Shown: positions 34,350 through 44,105, counted from the first letter of the stretch. The stretch is 50,966 bases of DNA from DUZB01 sp964407525 (GCA_964407525.1 CAYOWC010000007.1:1-50966), one strand, 5' to 3'. The notes: generated by a model from the letters alone, not told the origin. A program made the numbers and translations.

Positions 34350-34388
34350 TAAGCGGTAGGCAGAATTTTTACAACCTTTTCTTTTGTC

Positions 34389-34418
34389 TTGACAAATTTT
34401 CCCGCCTGCTGTTATAGT
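34389..34418 (+). promoter_or_regulatory. Sigma-70-type promoter of the five-gene acyl-CoA operon
   Basis: TTGACA at 34389-34394, then TATAGT at 34413-34418 (18 nt spacer, or 17 nt to TTATAG). Directly behind it is an imperfect palindrome, TACTTT...AAAGTA (about 34419-34439), a possible operator. Confidence 0.6.
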
Positions 34419-34517
34419 TACTTTATAGCTAAAAAGTAGCCACATTATAAATGATTTTTCCACCATGCAGACAGTAGCAACCGCTGCAAATTTCACTAAA
34501 AAACCAGGAGGATAGCC

Positions 34518-37115
34518 GTGGATATAACACCCAGACTGAAAGAAATTGTTGGGGAAGACAATGTATTCGACGACAGAGTTGAATGCCTCTGTTACTCAAG
34601 AGATATGTCCGTTCACCAGGGAATTCCCGATGTGGTTGTCTTTGTAAAAACCACGGAACAGGTGGCCGCCATCATGAAACTTGCCCACGCCGAGAAAATT
34701 CCGGTGACCGCACGGGGAACGGGAACAGCCACCACCGGAGCAGTCCTTCCGGTCAAGGGCGGTATCCTGATGGACCTGCATCTCATGAATAACATCCTCG
34801 AGATCAACAAAGAGGATTTCTATGCACGGCTGGAACCGGGCGTGGTATGCTTGCAGCTCAATAACCTTCTGGCCAAAGACAACCTCATGTTTCCGCCAAA
34901 CCCGGGCAGTGAAGTGGTCGCCACCATAGGCGGCATGGTATCCACCAACGCCAGTGGGCACCGGGCGGTAAAGTACGGCACGACGCGAGATTACATTAAA
35001 GGCCTTAAGGTGGTCCTTGCCGACGGAACCATCATAGACACGGGAACCCGAGCACCGAAAACGTCTCTGGGCTACGATCTCACCAGGCTTTTCACTTCCG
35101 CGGAAGGGACATTGGGAATTATTACCGAAGTCATAGCGAAACTGGAACCGAAACCGGAATACGCTGCCCTGGCCCTCGCCATTTTTGGGGACATTAATGC
35201 AGCAGGCGATGCGGTTACGGAGATAACCACATCAGGCATCAAACTGGCCGGTTGCGAAATCATGGATAAGGCCAGTATCAAGGTAGTTGAAAAGGCCCTG
35301 GGAAAAGATGTAACAAAGATCGAAGCCCTCCTGATCATGGAAGCCGACGGCGTCAAGGATGTGGTGGTCCGAGATATGGAGCAGATCGATAAAATCTGCA
35401 ACAAATATGGTGTTCTCGAATTTGAATGGACCGATTCTCCGGAAAAACGTGAAGAAATGATGCGGGCAAGGGGCGGACTGGTCCCCACCCTTTCGAGGAT
35501 CAAACCGGGAAATCGCCTTGTGGCCATAGCGGAAGACTTTGGCGTCCCATCAACCAAGATTCCCGAAACCATTCGTCGTGCACAGGAAATTTCCAAAAAA
35601 TACAACCTTTTGATCGCCACGTTTGGTCACGTGGGAGACGGAAATGTCCACACAACCTTTGTCTGTGATGTGAGGAGCCGGGATGACTGGGACCGTCTCA
35701 AACCGGCCGCAGAAGAACTGGTCAAGACGGCTCTGGAGATGAAAGGGACTCTCAGTGCGGAGCACGGCACCGGACTGACTCGCGCCCCCCATATTGAAAT
35801 GCAACTGGGGCCGGCCATGGAGATCATGCGGAAAATAAAAGAAGCCCTTGATCCCGACAACATTCTCAATCCCGGCAAAATGGGATTAGAGAGAGGACAA
35901 AAGACAGATATCTACGACTATTTCGCCTTTCAACCCCTGATCGACCACCCGGAAGGGGTTAACTCTTTCGGCACCGACATCGACAATGAGGTACTTGCCT
36001 GTATTCATTGTGGATTCTGCCGATTAGGCTGCCCCACGTTCAGTGTAACACAGAGGGAAGGGCGAAATGCCAGAGGAAGGAACGCCCTCGCCTTTTATCT
36101 CTTGAACGGATCGATTGAACCGAGCAAGGAGCTTGCCGAGGCTTTCTACTCCTGCACCACCTGCCAGGCATGCACCTATTTCTGCCCGGCAAGAATCAAG
36201 GTGGATGAAATCGTGGAAGGTGTCCGCACAAAGCTCTACGATGCAGGATTCACACCCACTCCAGTGCTGGGAGTCAGAGACAATATCCTGAATACAGGCA
36301 ATGTTTTTGCGAGCGCCAAGAAAGACAGGATAGAGATCTACCCGAAAGCCCTTCGTGAAAAAGCCAAAGAGAACACGCTGAAAAAAACGGCCGAGACGGT
36401 TCTTTTCATGGGTTGCGTACCGAGTTATCTCGACATGAAAATGGTGCCCAGCCTAATTAAGCCCTTAGATGCAGCGGGAGTAGATTATACAACACTTGCC
36501 ACGGAAGAGGGCTGTTGCGGATTTCCTCTCTATCTTATGGGATCCAGCGAATTCGAACCCCACGCGCAGAAAGTCATTGAAAGGCTCAAAGCTACAGGCG
36601 CCAAGGAACTGGTAACGCCCTGCGCCGGGTGCTACAAGACCTTTAAAAAGATCTACAGCGAAATCGGCGACCTGGGGATGGAAATCTACCACTCGGTACA
36701 CTACCTGGAAAAACTGATTACAGAGGGCCGTATCAAATTAAAAGGCGACCTTGGCAAGAGAGTCACCTATCATGATCCCTGTGACCTGGGAAGGGCTTTC
36801 GGCATTTTTGAAGAACCGAGAAACATCCTTAAAGCCACGCCCGGTCTGGAATTCGTGGAAATGGCGAGGAATCGTCTCCAGGCGCGATGCTGTGGGGGCG
36901 GCGGAGGCGTTCAAGCCAACAATCCTGACATGGCTACTGACATGGGCGCGGAAAGGGTACGCGATGCCCTGGCCGTGGGGGCTCAAATCATTGTCTCAGG
37001 CTGTGCAGCCTGTAAAGACAACCTCAAAAAGGGCGCCAAGGCCATACCAAAACAGGAAAGAGGGAAGATCAAGATCATGGATATCACTGAGCTGATCGCC
37101 AAGCAGATGGAGTAG
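34518..37115 (+). CDS. FAD-binding oxidase fused to Fe-S reductase (GlcD-GlcF type)
   Basis: An 865-residue flavoprotein-iron-sulfur fusion. Residues about 1-460 are a FAD_binding_4 / FAD-oxidase_C unit (VTARGTGTATTGAVLPVKGG, NPGSEVVATIGGMVSTNASGHRAVKYG, TFGHVGDGNVH, SAEHGTGLTR). Residues about 490-580 hold two [4Fe-4S] motifs (CIHCGFCRLGCP, CTTCQACTYFCP). Two cysteine-rich CCG domains follow (GCVPSY...GCCGFPLYLMG, HDPCDLGR...RCCGGGGGVQ). It probably oxidises a D-2-hydroxy acid or transfers electrons between a CoA pathway and a membrane or ferredoxin carrier. The GTG start has AGGAGG upstream. First gene of an operon; the next begins 5 nt after its stop. Confidence 0.9.
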   Translation: MDITPRLKEIVGEDNVFDDRVECLCYSRDMSVHQGIPDVVVFVKTTEQVAAIMKLAHAEKIPVTARGTGTATTGAVLPVKGGILMDLHLMNNILEINKEDFYARLEPGVVCLQLNNLLAKDNLMFPPNPGSEVVATIGGMVSTNASGHRAVKYGTTRDYIKGLKVVLADGTIIDTGTRAPKTSLGYDLTRLFTSAEGTLGIITEVIAKLEPKPEYAALALAIFGDINAAGDAVTEITTSGIKLAGCEIMDKASIKVVEKALGKDVTKIEALLIMEADGVKDVVVRDMEQIDKICNKYGVLEFEWTDSPEKREEMMRARGGLVPTLSRIKPGNRLVAIAEDFGVPSTKIPETIRRAQEISKKYNLLIATFGHVGDGNVHTTFVCDVRSRDDWDRLKPAAEELVKTALEMKGTLSAEHGTGLTRAPHIEMQLGPAMEIMRKIKEALDPDNILNPGKMGLERGQKTDIYDYFAFQPLIDHPEGVNSFGTDIDNEVLACIHCGFCRLGCPTFSVTQREGRNARGRNALAFYLLNGSIEPSKELAEAFYSCTTCQACTYFCPARIKVDEIVEGVRTKLYDAGFTPTPVLGVRDNILNTGNVFASAKKDRIEIYPKALREKAKENTLKKTAETVLFMGCVPSYLDMKMVPSLIKPLDAAGVDYTTLATEEGCCGFPLYLMGSSEFEPHAQKVIERLKATGAKELVTPCAGCYKTFKKIYSEIGDLGMEIYHSVHYLEKLITEGRIKLKGDLGKRVTYHDPCDLGRAFGIFEEPRNILKATPGLEFVEMARNRLQARCCGGGGGVQANNPDMATDMGAERVRDALAVGAQIIVSGCAACKDNLKKGAKAIPKQERGKIKIMDITELIAKQME

Positions 37116-37120
37116 AAAGA

Positions 37121-38344
37121 ATGACACGAAAGAAAATTGAAGCCACCAAAATATGCAAAAAGCTGATGGCCGACCATTTTTTAGAAATGGACGAAGCCGT
37201 CAAGACCGGGTCCCGAAAAATTGCCTGGTGCACCAGCGTGGGACCTGCAGAAATCCTGAGGGGTATGGGATTTCTGGTGTATTTCCCGGAAAACCACGGC
37301 GCCATGTTAGGAGCCACAAGAATGGCGACGGAGCTGATTCCCCATGCTAATGCCCTCGGGTATTCCCCGGATATCTGCTCCTACCTAACCGCAGATGTGG
37401 GGTCCTTCATCCAGAAAAAGACACCCCTGACCATGGCGTACCAAATTGAATCGGTCCCCAAACCGGATGTCCTCGTGTTCAACACCAACCAATGCCGTGA
37501 CGTTCAGGACTGGTTTTCCTGGTATTCACGGGAATTGAAGGCGCCCCTTCTCGGGGTTCACACACACCGGGATATCGGGGATATCGGGGATTTACAGATC
37601 AAGGATATTGCCGGCCAGATAGAGGAATTGATCCCGCCCCTGGAAGAGATTAGCGGCGAGAAATTCGATATGGATCGTTTCAAGGAAACCGTGGAATATT
37701 CAAGGCGAACCTCCGAACTTTGGAAGGCCTGCCTGGAAGCTGCCGCGGCCATCCCCTCCCCCTGGACATTTTTCGACACCACAATTCTTATGGGCCCCGC
37801 GGTGGTTGCAAGGGGAACCAAAGAAGCTGTCGACTATTACGAAACACTCCTTGCCGAACTCGAAGAACGGATCGATGAAGGGGTGGCTGCAGTGGAAGGG
37901 GAGGAGTTCAGGCTCTACTGGGAGGGAATGCCGATCTGGGGAAAACTCAGACCTCTGTCTGAACAGTTCTCTTCTCTAAAGACCTGTGTGGTAGCCTCCA
38001 CTTATTGCAACAGCTGGATCTTTGACCAGTTGGATCCGGCGAAGCCATTCGAAAGCATGGCCCAAGCCTACACCGAACTTTTCATCGTGCGCGACGAACC
38101 TTACAAAGAACAGTATATTAAAGACTGCTTTGATACATTCAAATTTGACGGCATCCTGTTCCATGATGCCAAAACCTGTCCCAATAATTCGAATAACCGC
38201 TACGGCATGCCGGAAAGGCTTAGTAAGAATTTAGGGATACCGGTATTGACCATAAACGGGGATCTGAATGATCTGAGATGCTATTCGGAAGAACAGGCAA
38301 AAACCAATATTGAGGCGTTCATAGAACAGTTGGAGGAAAGATGA
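37121..38344 (+). CDS. 2-hydroxyacyl-CoA dehydratase / double-cubane cluster protein
   Basis: A 407-residue protein of the HgdB/BcrB/FldB superfamily, whose members hold an unusual iron-sulfur cluster and receive low-potential electrons from an ATP-driven activator. Conserved cysteines lie in IAWCTSVGPAEILRGMG, DICSYLTADVG, FNTNQCRDVQDWF, STYCNSWIFD and HDAKTCPNNSNNRYGM. Only one such subunit is encoded here, whereas dehydratases and benzoyl-CoA reductases use two different ones. That fits the single-subunit double-cubane cluster proteins (YjiM-like). The linked CoA ligase and thiolase instead argue for an acyl-CoA substrate. It is coupled to its activator by an ATGA overlap. Confidence 0.85.
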   Translation: MTRKKIEATKICKKLMADHFLEMDEAVKTGSRKIAWCTSVGPAEILRGMGFLVYFPENHGAMLGATRMATELIPHANALGYSPDICSYLTADVGSFIQKKTPLTMAYQIESVPKPDVLVFNTNQCRDVQDWFSWYSRELKAPLLGVHTHRDIGDIGDLQIKDIAGQIEELIPPLEEISGEKFDMDRFKETVEYSRRTSELWKACLEAAAAIPSPWTFFDTTILMGPAVVARGTKEAVDYYETLLAELEERIDEGVAAVEGEEFRLYWEGMPIWGKLRPLSEQFSSLKTCVVASTYCNSWIFDQLDPAKPFESMAQAYTELFIVRDEPYKEQYIKDCFDTFKFDGILFHDAKTCPNNSNNRYGMPERLSKNLGIPVLTINGDLNDLRCYSEEQAKTNIEAFIEQLEER

Positions 38345-39138
38345 ACAACCGGTCGCCTCAAACCGGGCAGAGAGGAATTTTCTCGGGGGTAGACATTGGA
38401 TCGTCGCGTACCAAGGTGGCGATCCTCAACGGGGAAAAAAAGCTCATAGGCTACTCTGTACGGAGATCAGGGACCAATTTTTCTGAAACAGCAGAAATCT
38501 GCATGGATGAGTCTCTGAAAATGGCCAATGCCCGAAGGGAAGACGTGGTCCACTGCGTATCCACAGGATATGGAAGGACGAACGTAGCCTTCAGTTCCAT
38601 GACCAAGACTGAAATAGGCTGCCACGCCAAAGGGTGCTTTCATTATTTCCCCATAGCCATGACCATTATCGACATCGGGGGGCAGGACAACAAGATTATC
38701 AAGGTGGACAGCAAAGGCAAACGGATAAACTTCAAAATGAACAGAAAATGCGCCGCAGGAACCGGTGCTTTTCTTGAGGAAATGTCCATGCGCCTGAACA
38801 TCCCTCTTGAGGACATGGATTCTCTCGCCAGGCAATCGCAAGAAATGGTGGTGTTAGGGAGTTACTGCACCGTTTTTTCCGGGACCGAAGTCTTAGAAAA
38901 AATCAGGCAGGGGAAAAAGGTCCCCGATATCGTACATGGGCTCTTCTATTCCGTTATTAAAAGGGTCATGGAGATGGATTCTCTGACGGATACGGTAGCG
39001 ATGACCGGCGGCGTGGTTGCCCACAACCCTTACCTGATCACCATGATGAGGAAAATCGTAGACAGCGAGATTGTTACGCCCGAGCATCCCCAACTGACCG
39101 GGGCGGTAGGGGCGGCACTTTTTGCCATGGACCTGTAG
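38341..39138 (+). CDS. ATP-dependent activator (BadF/BcrA/HgdC, YjiL-like)
   Basis: A 265-residue ASKHA-fold ATPase that, as a dimer with one bridging [4Fe-4S] cluster, fires electrons into the upstream cluster protein. Seen are GVDIGSSRTKVAI, IIDIGGQDNKII, the cluster cysteines in NRKCAAGTGAFLEEM and VLGSYCTVFSGTEV, and AMTGGVVAHNPYL. The length is exactly that of stand-alone HgcC/YjiL-type activators (about 260). It starts within the end of the preceding gene (4 nt overlap), consistent with fixed stoichiometry. Confidence 0.92.
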   Translation: MNNRSPQTGQRGIFSGVDIGSSRTKVAILNGEKKLIGYSVRRSGTNFSETAEICMDESLKMANARREDVVHCVSTGYGRTNVAFSSMTKTEIGCHAKGCFHYFPIAMTIIDIGGQDNKIIKVDSKGKRINFKMNRKCAAGTGAFLEEMSMRLNIPLEDMDSLARQSQEMVVLGSYCTVFSGTEVLEKIRQGKKVPDIVHGLFYSVIKRVMEMDSLTDTVAMTGGVVAHNPYLITMMRKIVDSEIVTPEHPQLTGAVGAALFAMDL

Positions 39139-39203
39139 AGCCCATGACATAAAATATCTTTGGATGGGGTTTGATGAAAATAAATAAAGATGGAGGGATA
39201 CGA

Positions 39204-40781
39204 ATGAACGTAAGTAAATGGACGCATGCGGGAACAATTTTAAAGATGAACGCCCTGAACTGTCCAGAAAAACTGGGATGGCAGGATAAGGACAATGAAT
39301 TCACCTTTAAAGAATGGAATGATAGATCGTGCCGTTTTGCCAACGGACTCACGGACATGGGCGTGGAGAAAAAAGACTCGTTTGCGGTTTTAGCCTACAA
39401 TCGCGGGGAATGGATGGATATCTATGCAGGATGCGCTAAAGGCGGACAGATGGTTGTCCCTATCATGTTCAGGCTGGCGGCGCCCGATGTCCAATATATT
39501 GCCGGACACTCCGAATGCAAGGCCATCGTAGTGGAGGCCCCATTTGTTGAAATGGTAGACAGTATCAGAGGCGACCTCCCGATCCCGGAAGAGAATTACA
39601 TATATATGGGCGACGGCCCCGTCCCTAAAGGGTACGTCGGCTATGAAGATTTTCTGGCCAAAGCCTCACCGGAAGAACCGGATACCATGGTGGACAGCGC
39701 CGATATCTGGTGCATCATGTATACATCAGGAACCACGGGCAGACCGAAAGGCGTTATGAGAACCCATGAGTCCAACGTCTCCCAGTATTACCTGAATGAT
39801 ATCAATATGGGCGTAAGACCTACGGACAAGGTGATGCTGGTCATGCCCATGTGCCACATAAATTCCATTTTTTACTCTTTTGCCTACACGCTGGTGTCCG
39901 CACCGGTATTTGTGTACAACATGGTGAGTTTCGATCCTGAAGATCTGCTCAAAACCATTGAAGAATATAAAATCACCTTTACATCGCTCGTTCCAACGCA
40001 CTATATCATGCTGCTCGCCCTGGGGGATGAAATCAAGAACAACATAGACGTTTCTTCCATGAGGCAGTTGCTCATTTCTTCGGCTCCCGCAAGAAAAGAT
40101 CTCAAGCTGGCCATCATGGAATACTTCAAGAAAGCAGAACTCTGGGAGGCCTATGGGACTTCCGAAGGCGGGCTGATCACGTTGCTCAGGCCCGAGGACC
40201 AGTTCAAAAAACTAGGGTCCATTGGAAAAGAAATTTTTGGAACAGACAGGATCAGAATTCTTGATGAAGATAGAAATGAAGTTCCCGACGGGGAAGTAGG
40301 CGAACTTTTTTACCGAACTCCCATGCTTTTCAAGCAATATCTTAAAGAGCCCGAGAAAACCGAAGAAGCATTTATCGGGGAATGGTCTTCTGCCGGGGAT
40401 ATGGTAAAAAGAGATGAAGACGGTTATTATACTCTGGTAGATCGAAAGGCAAATATGATCATCACCGGAGGAGAAAACGTGTACCCATCGGAGATCGAAA
40501 GCGCCGTAGGGGCACATGAAGCCGTTCGTGACATCGCCGTCATAGGGATTCCCGATGAAAAATGGGGAGAATCCATCAAGGCGATTGTGGTACTGAATGA
40601 TGGCTATGAAGAGAGTGACGAAATGGCGAAAGAAATCATGGAATTTTCGCGTGGCAAGATGGCCGGCTTTAAACGACCCAAATCGGTGGATTTCGTGTCC
40701 GATGACCAGATGCCCAGGACCCCCACGGGAAAGATCCTGCACAGGATACTGAGAGAGAAATACGGCAAATGGAGTGATTAA
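39204..40781 (+). CDS. AMP-dependent acyl-CoA synthetase
   Basis: A 525-residue ANL-family ligase that activates a carboxylic acid to its CoA thioester. The P-loop IMYTSGTTGRPKGVM, motif YGTSEGGLI, SAGDMVKRDEDGYYTLVDRKANMIITGGENVYPSEIE and the catalytic lysine in PRTPTGKILHRIL are all present. The start at 39204 is chosen because GGAGGG stands 6 nt upstream; an earlier in-frame ATG at 39171 lacks such a site. The acid is unknown. The operon context suggests a hydroxy, aromatic or branched acid processed by the upstream redox enzymes and the thiolase behind it. Confidence 0.92.
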   Translation: MNVSKWTHAGTILKMNALNCPEKLGWQDKDNEFTFKEWNDRSCRFANGLTDMGVEKKDSFAVLAYNRGEWMDIYAGCAKGGQMVVPIMFRLAAPDVQYIAGHSECKAIVVEAPFVEMVDSIRGDLPIPEENYIYMGDGPVPKGYVGYEDFLAKASPEEPDTMVDSADIWCIMYTSGTTGRPKGVMRTHESNVSQYYLNDINMGVRPTDKVMLVMPMCHINSIFYSFAYTLVSAPVFVYNMVSFDPEDLLKTIEEYKITFTSLVPTHYIMLLALGDEIKNNIDVSSMRQLLISSAPARKDLKLAIMEYFKKAELWEAYGTSEGGLITLLRPEDQFKKLGSIGKEIFGTDRIRILDEDRNEVPDGEVGELFYRTPMLFKQYLKEPEKTEEAFIGEWSSAGDMVKRDEDGYYTLVDRKANMIITGGENVYPSEIESAVGAHEAVRDIAVIGIPDEKWGESIKAIVVLNDGYEESDEMAKEIMEFSRGKMAGFKRPKSVDFVSDDQMPRTPTGKILHRILREKYGKWSD

Positions 40782-40789
40782 GGATCCGG

Positions 40790-40816
40790 CCGCAAGAAGG
40801 CGCAGAGCACGCAAAG
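40790..40816 (+). repeat. gccgcaagaaggcgcagag repeat
   Basis: A further, more divergent copy of the gcgc-type short repeat. It lies 8 nt after the acyl-CoA synthetase stop, inside the operon. Confidence 0.5.
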
Positions 40817-40870
40817 CAGGGAAGCGGCATATTTTGCTGACAATCTAAAAATATTAAAAGGAGAATAAAC

Positions 40871-42076
40871 ATGTTGACAAAGGCATTCATCCCTTACAAA
40901 GGATACTATTCAACCCCTTTCTGCAGATGGCAGGGAAGCATGGCCAACGAAAATTCCATCGTCCTGGCCGGGAACACCGCAAAAAGATGGCTTGCGGAAA
41001 AAGAGTTGGATCCGGGAATTTTTGATTATCTCATTCTTGGCGTCACTATCAGCCAACTCCACCAGTTCTATTCAAGCCCCTGGGCAGCCGCCCTAATGGG
41101 CGCAGGCGAAATCCCGGGAGTATCCATCAGTCAGGCCTGTACCACCTCCACCACATGCCTTTACCAGGCCGCCATGGGCGTAGAAACCGGCCTCTATAAA
41201 AACTGCTGGACGATGATGACGGACAGGTGCTCCAATGGTCCGCACACCATATGGCCCAATCCCAAAGGACCGGGAGGAGAGGTTCTTTCTGAAAACTGGC
41301 TGATGGACAATTTTAACGGCGACCCGAACGTGGGTCTGAAAATGGTTGAAACTGCGGAAAACGTCGCAAAGGAAGGCAATATCACGAGGGAACAATGTGA
41401 TGCCTTAACTCTCAGGCGGTACCAGCAGTATGTAGAAGCCCTTGCGGATGACAGGAAGTTCCAGAAAGGGTACATGTTCCCGGCCGAAATCAAAATTTCA
41501 AGGAAGAAAACCATACTGGTAGAGGAAGACGAAGGGGTCACACCCTGCACGGCAGAAGGCCTGACCAAACTCAGGACGGCCGTCCCCGGCGGCGTCCTCT
41601 CTTTTGGCGCTCAGACATTCCCGGCGGATGGGAACTGCGCCCTCATGGTCACCACCAAAGACAATGCAAAAGAGCTGAGTGCAGACCAGTCTATCCCTAT
41701 CCAGGTTCTGTCTTACGGTTTCTCCAGGACAAAACCGGGTTATATGGCGGCGGCCCCCGTTCCTGCAGCCAGGATGGCCCTTGAACACGCGGGCCTCACA
41801 ATTCAGGATATCAAGGTCATTAAAACGCATAATCCATTCGTCGTAAACGACCTCTTTTTTGCCAAGGAGATGGGAATTGAGGCCGCCGGAACAGATGCCA
41901 TAGGCTTCAATAACTATGGCTGCTCCATGATCTACGGTCACCCCCAGGGTCCCACTGCGGGACGGAATATTATAGAGGGCATTGAAGAGTTGGCTCAAAA
42001 GGGAGGTGGTTACTTTCTCTGGGCCGGATGTGCAGCCGGAGACACGGGCGGCGCCATGGTCCTTAAAGTGGGCTGA
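40871..42076 (+). CDS. Thiolase-family acyl-CoA acyltransferase
   Basis: A 401-residue thiolase. The nucleophilic Cys is in SQACTTSTTCLYQA, the His in KTHNPFVVND, and the second Cys/oxyanion region in FNNYGCSMIYGHPQGPTAGR and GCAAGDTGGAMVLKVG. The fully conserved loops suggest an active enzyme rather than an SCP2-like carrier. AAGGAG precedes the ATG at 40871. It is the last gene of the operon and is followed by a strong terminator. It would cleave a 3-oxoacyl-CoA, or condense acetyl-CoA with an acyl-CoA. Confidence 0.9.
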   Translation: MLTKAFIPYKGYYSTPFCRWQGSMANENSIVLAGNTAKRWLAEKELDPGIFDYLILGVTISQLHQFYSSPWAAALMGAGEIPGVSISQACTTSTTCLYQAAMGVETGLYKNCWTMMTDRCSNGPHTIWPNPKGPGGEVLSENWLMDNFNGDPNVGLKMVETAENVAKEGNITREQCDALTLRRYQQYVEALADDRKFQKGYMFPAEIKISRKKTILVEEDEGVTPCTAEGLTKLRTAVPGGVLSFGAQTFPADGNCALMVTTKDNAKELSADQSIPIQVLSYGFSRTKPGYMAAAPVPAARMALEHAGLTIQDIKVIKTHNPFVVNDLFFAKEMGIEAAGTDAIGFNNYGCSMIYGHPQGPTAGRNIIEGIEELAQKGGGYFLWAGCAAGDTGGAMVLKVG

Positions 42077-42124
42077 TCCCGATAATTGACTGTTGACCCC
42101 ATGGGTCATTCCTGTTAAAGAAAG

Positions 42125-42159
42125 GCCATCCTGAACCATTCAGGATGGCTTTTTTTTTT
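42125..42159 (+). terminator. Intrinsic terminator of the acyl-CoA operon
   Basis: A perfect 11-bp stem GCCATCCTGAA / TTCAGGATGGC with a 3 nt loop, followed by ten Ts. It lies 48 nt past the thiolase stop. Confidence 0.92.
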
Positions 42160-42235
42160 CTTTGCTGCTTCGAAGAAACGCAGCAAGGTTTGTATTCAAG
42201 TGGATTCATTCATAATAGTAACGGGTATTTAACCC

Positions 42236-43912
42236 ATGAAAATGATTATTTTTCAATCTCTAGGCGGCCTGGGCCTTTTTCTCTTCGGCATGAAAATCAT
42301 GTCCGAAGGCCTTCAGAAGGTTGCCGGAAAAAAGATGCGCCAAATTCTTCGACTGGTCTCCAACAACCGTATTGTAGGCTGTGGAGTAGGCGCAATCGTG
42401 ACCAGTATTATTCAGAGTTCGAGCGCCACAACAGTCATGCTGGTCAGCTTTGTGGATGCCGGTCTGATGACGTTTGTCCAGGTAACAGGCGTTGTGCTTG
42501 GCGCCAATATAGGCACAACCATGACCGCGCAGCTCATCGCCTTCAACATAACGGCCTATGCCCTCCCCGCAATTGCTGCAGGGGTTATTCTTAAGTTTTT
42601 TCTGGGCCGGCGGAAATGGGTCTATGTGGGCGATGTCCTTCTGGGGTTTGGATTAATTTTCTTCGGGCTGGCTACCATGAAGGCAGGCTTCGCCCCCCTG
42701 AAAGATCATCCCGACTTCATCGCTTTTTTCACACGCTTCAACGCCGACGACATAATCAGTATTGTGCTGTGTATCATCGTGGGGACCGTTTTAACGATGA
42801 TACTCCAGAGTTCAAGCGCCACGATCGGCATCACCATGGCCCTTGCCAGCGAAGGTCTCCTTAATTTTGAAGCAAGTGTGGCATTGATTCTCGGCGATAA
42901 CATTGGAACCACCATTACAGCACAGATTGCCTGCATAGGCGCAAGCATTAATGCCCGGCGAACCGCAAGAGCCCATGCCATCTTCAATGTTCTGGGCGTC
43001 ATTTTGATTATCATGATCTTCCCTTTCTTCCTGGAGATCGTGCTATGGTCTACCCGAAGTCTCATGGATATCGGATCTCCCGATCTCATTGTCGAAGGAC
43101 AAAGACCGAATATCGGGAGATATATTGCCAATGCGCATACGGCCTTTAACCTCGTCAATGCAATTTTCTTTCTGGTCTTCCTCAATTATCTCGTGAAACT
43201 TACCATGTGGCTGGTGCCTGAAAAGGAAGGCGAAGGGCAGTTAGATGAATTAAGGCAAATCAAATTCATCGACTCGAAGTATATTGACACCCCGGATGTA
43301 GCCATTGCACAGGCAAGGGCTGAGATCGTACGAATGGGACGTGCTGTGGAACAGATGTATGACGATGTGGTTTTCTCTTTCAGAGACGGAAATTTGAAAG
43401 AGTTGTCCAAATGGAGGAAGAAGGAAGACACCATTGACAACTTGCAAAAGGAAATCATACAGTTTCTTGTTCAGGTGGTGCAAAGGCCTATCACCCCGGA
43501 GGAATCGAAAGAGGTTGCCTCTTTAATGCGAATGGCCAACAACCTTGAAAGGGCAGGAGATGGTATTGAAAATATTGCGGAATTAATAGAAGAACTCCTG
43601 GAGCAACGTATCACCCTCTCGGACGGGGGCATGCAGGATTTCGAAACAATTGCAGAAGAGGTCCGCCGGTTCCTGGAAATTTCCGTCAGCTCTATTGAAA
43701 ATGAAGACAAAGACATCATGCCACAGGCCCAGAAATTAGAGGACAGCATCGACAACATGCGTGAAGAGATGAGAGGCAACTATATCATGCGGCTTCAAAG
43801 TGGGATGTGCACGGTGGATCCCGGCCTGATTCTGGTAGATATGCTCACCGCCTTCGAAAAAATCGGGGACTTCTGCTACAATGTCACCCAGGCGGTGGCC
43901 GGCCTGAAATAG
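42236..43912 (+). CDS. Na+/phosphate cotransporter with PhoU-like tail
   Basis: A 558-residue NptA/YjbB-type transporter. Two inverted repeats carry the signature glutamine-serine motif (SIIQSSSATTVMLVS near 62 and TMILQSSSATIGITMAL near 185), with about nine membrane helices up to residue 325. From about 345 on a cytoplasmic helical PhoU-like domain follows (LMRMANNLERAGDGIENIAEL, ending FEKIGDFCYNVTQAV). The ATG has no strong Shine-Dalgarno. The gene stands alone between a terminator and a hairpin repeat. Confidence 0.92.
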   Translation: MKMIIFQSLGGLGLFLFGMKIMSEGLQKVAGKKMRQILRLVSNNRIVGCGVGAIVTSIIQSSSATTVMLVSFVDAGLMTFVQVTGVVLGANIGTTMTAQLIAFNITAYALPAIAAGVILKFFLGRRKWVYVGDVLLGFGLIFFGLATMKAGFAPLKDHPDFIAFFTRFNADDIISIVLCIIVGTVLTMILQSSSATIGITMALASEGLLNFEASVALILGDNIGTTITAQIACIGASINARRTARAHAIFNVLGVILIIMIFPFFLEIVLWSTRSLMDIGSPDLIVEGQRPNIGRYIANAHTAFNLVNAIFFLVFLNYLVKLTMWLVPEKEGEGQLDELRQIKFIDSKYIDTPDVAIAQARAEIVRMGRAVEQMYDDVVFSFRDGNLKELSKWRKKEDTIDNLQKEIIQFLVQVVQRPITPEESKEVASLMRMANNLERAGDGIENIAELIEELLEQRITLSDGGMQDFETIAEEVRRFLEISVSSIENEDKDIMPQAQKLEDSIDNMREEMRGNYIMRLQSGMCTVDPGLILVDMLTAFEKIGDFCYNVTQAVAGLK

Positions 43913-43959
43913 TTTCCATCCATAAATGGCCCTTTTCCGCAATCTCGTCGTCAAACTGC

Positions 43960-44004
43960 GGGTTTCCTTGTGCGACGTACTATCGTACGTCTCCGCGCAA
44001 ACCC
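43960..44004. repeat. Intergenic hairpin repeat GACGTAC-tatc-GTACGTC
   Basis: A long palindromic structure: GGGTTT...GACGTAC TATC GTACGTC...AAACCC. It lies within a wider imperfect inverted region (about 43921-44045, with AAATGG/TTTCCGCAA and TTGCAAAAAA/CATTT arms). It resembles REP-type repeats of this bacterial group and might also act as a 3' end for the transporter message. Confidence 0.6.
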
Positions 44005-44105
44005 TTGTTTTTCTTGACCTTGCAAAAAATTGCTCATTTCTGAATTGGAAACCCTCAGTGCCCAGAATTGCATAAATGGATGGGCACGAAATAGGAAACT
44101 TCAAA

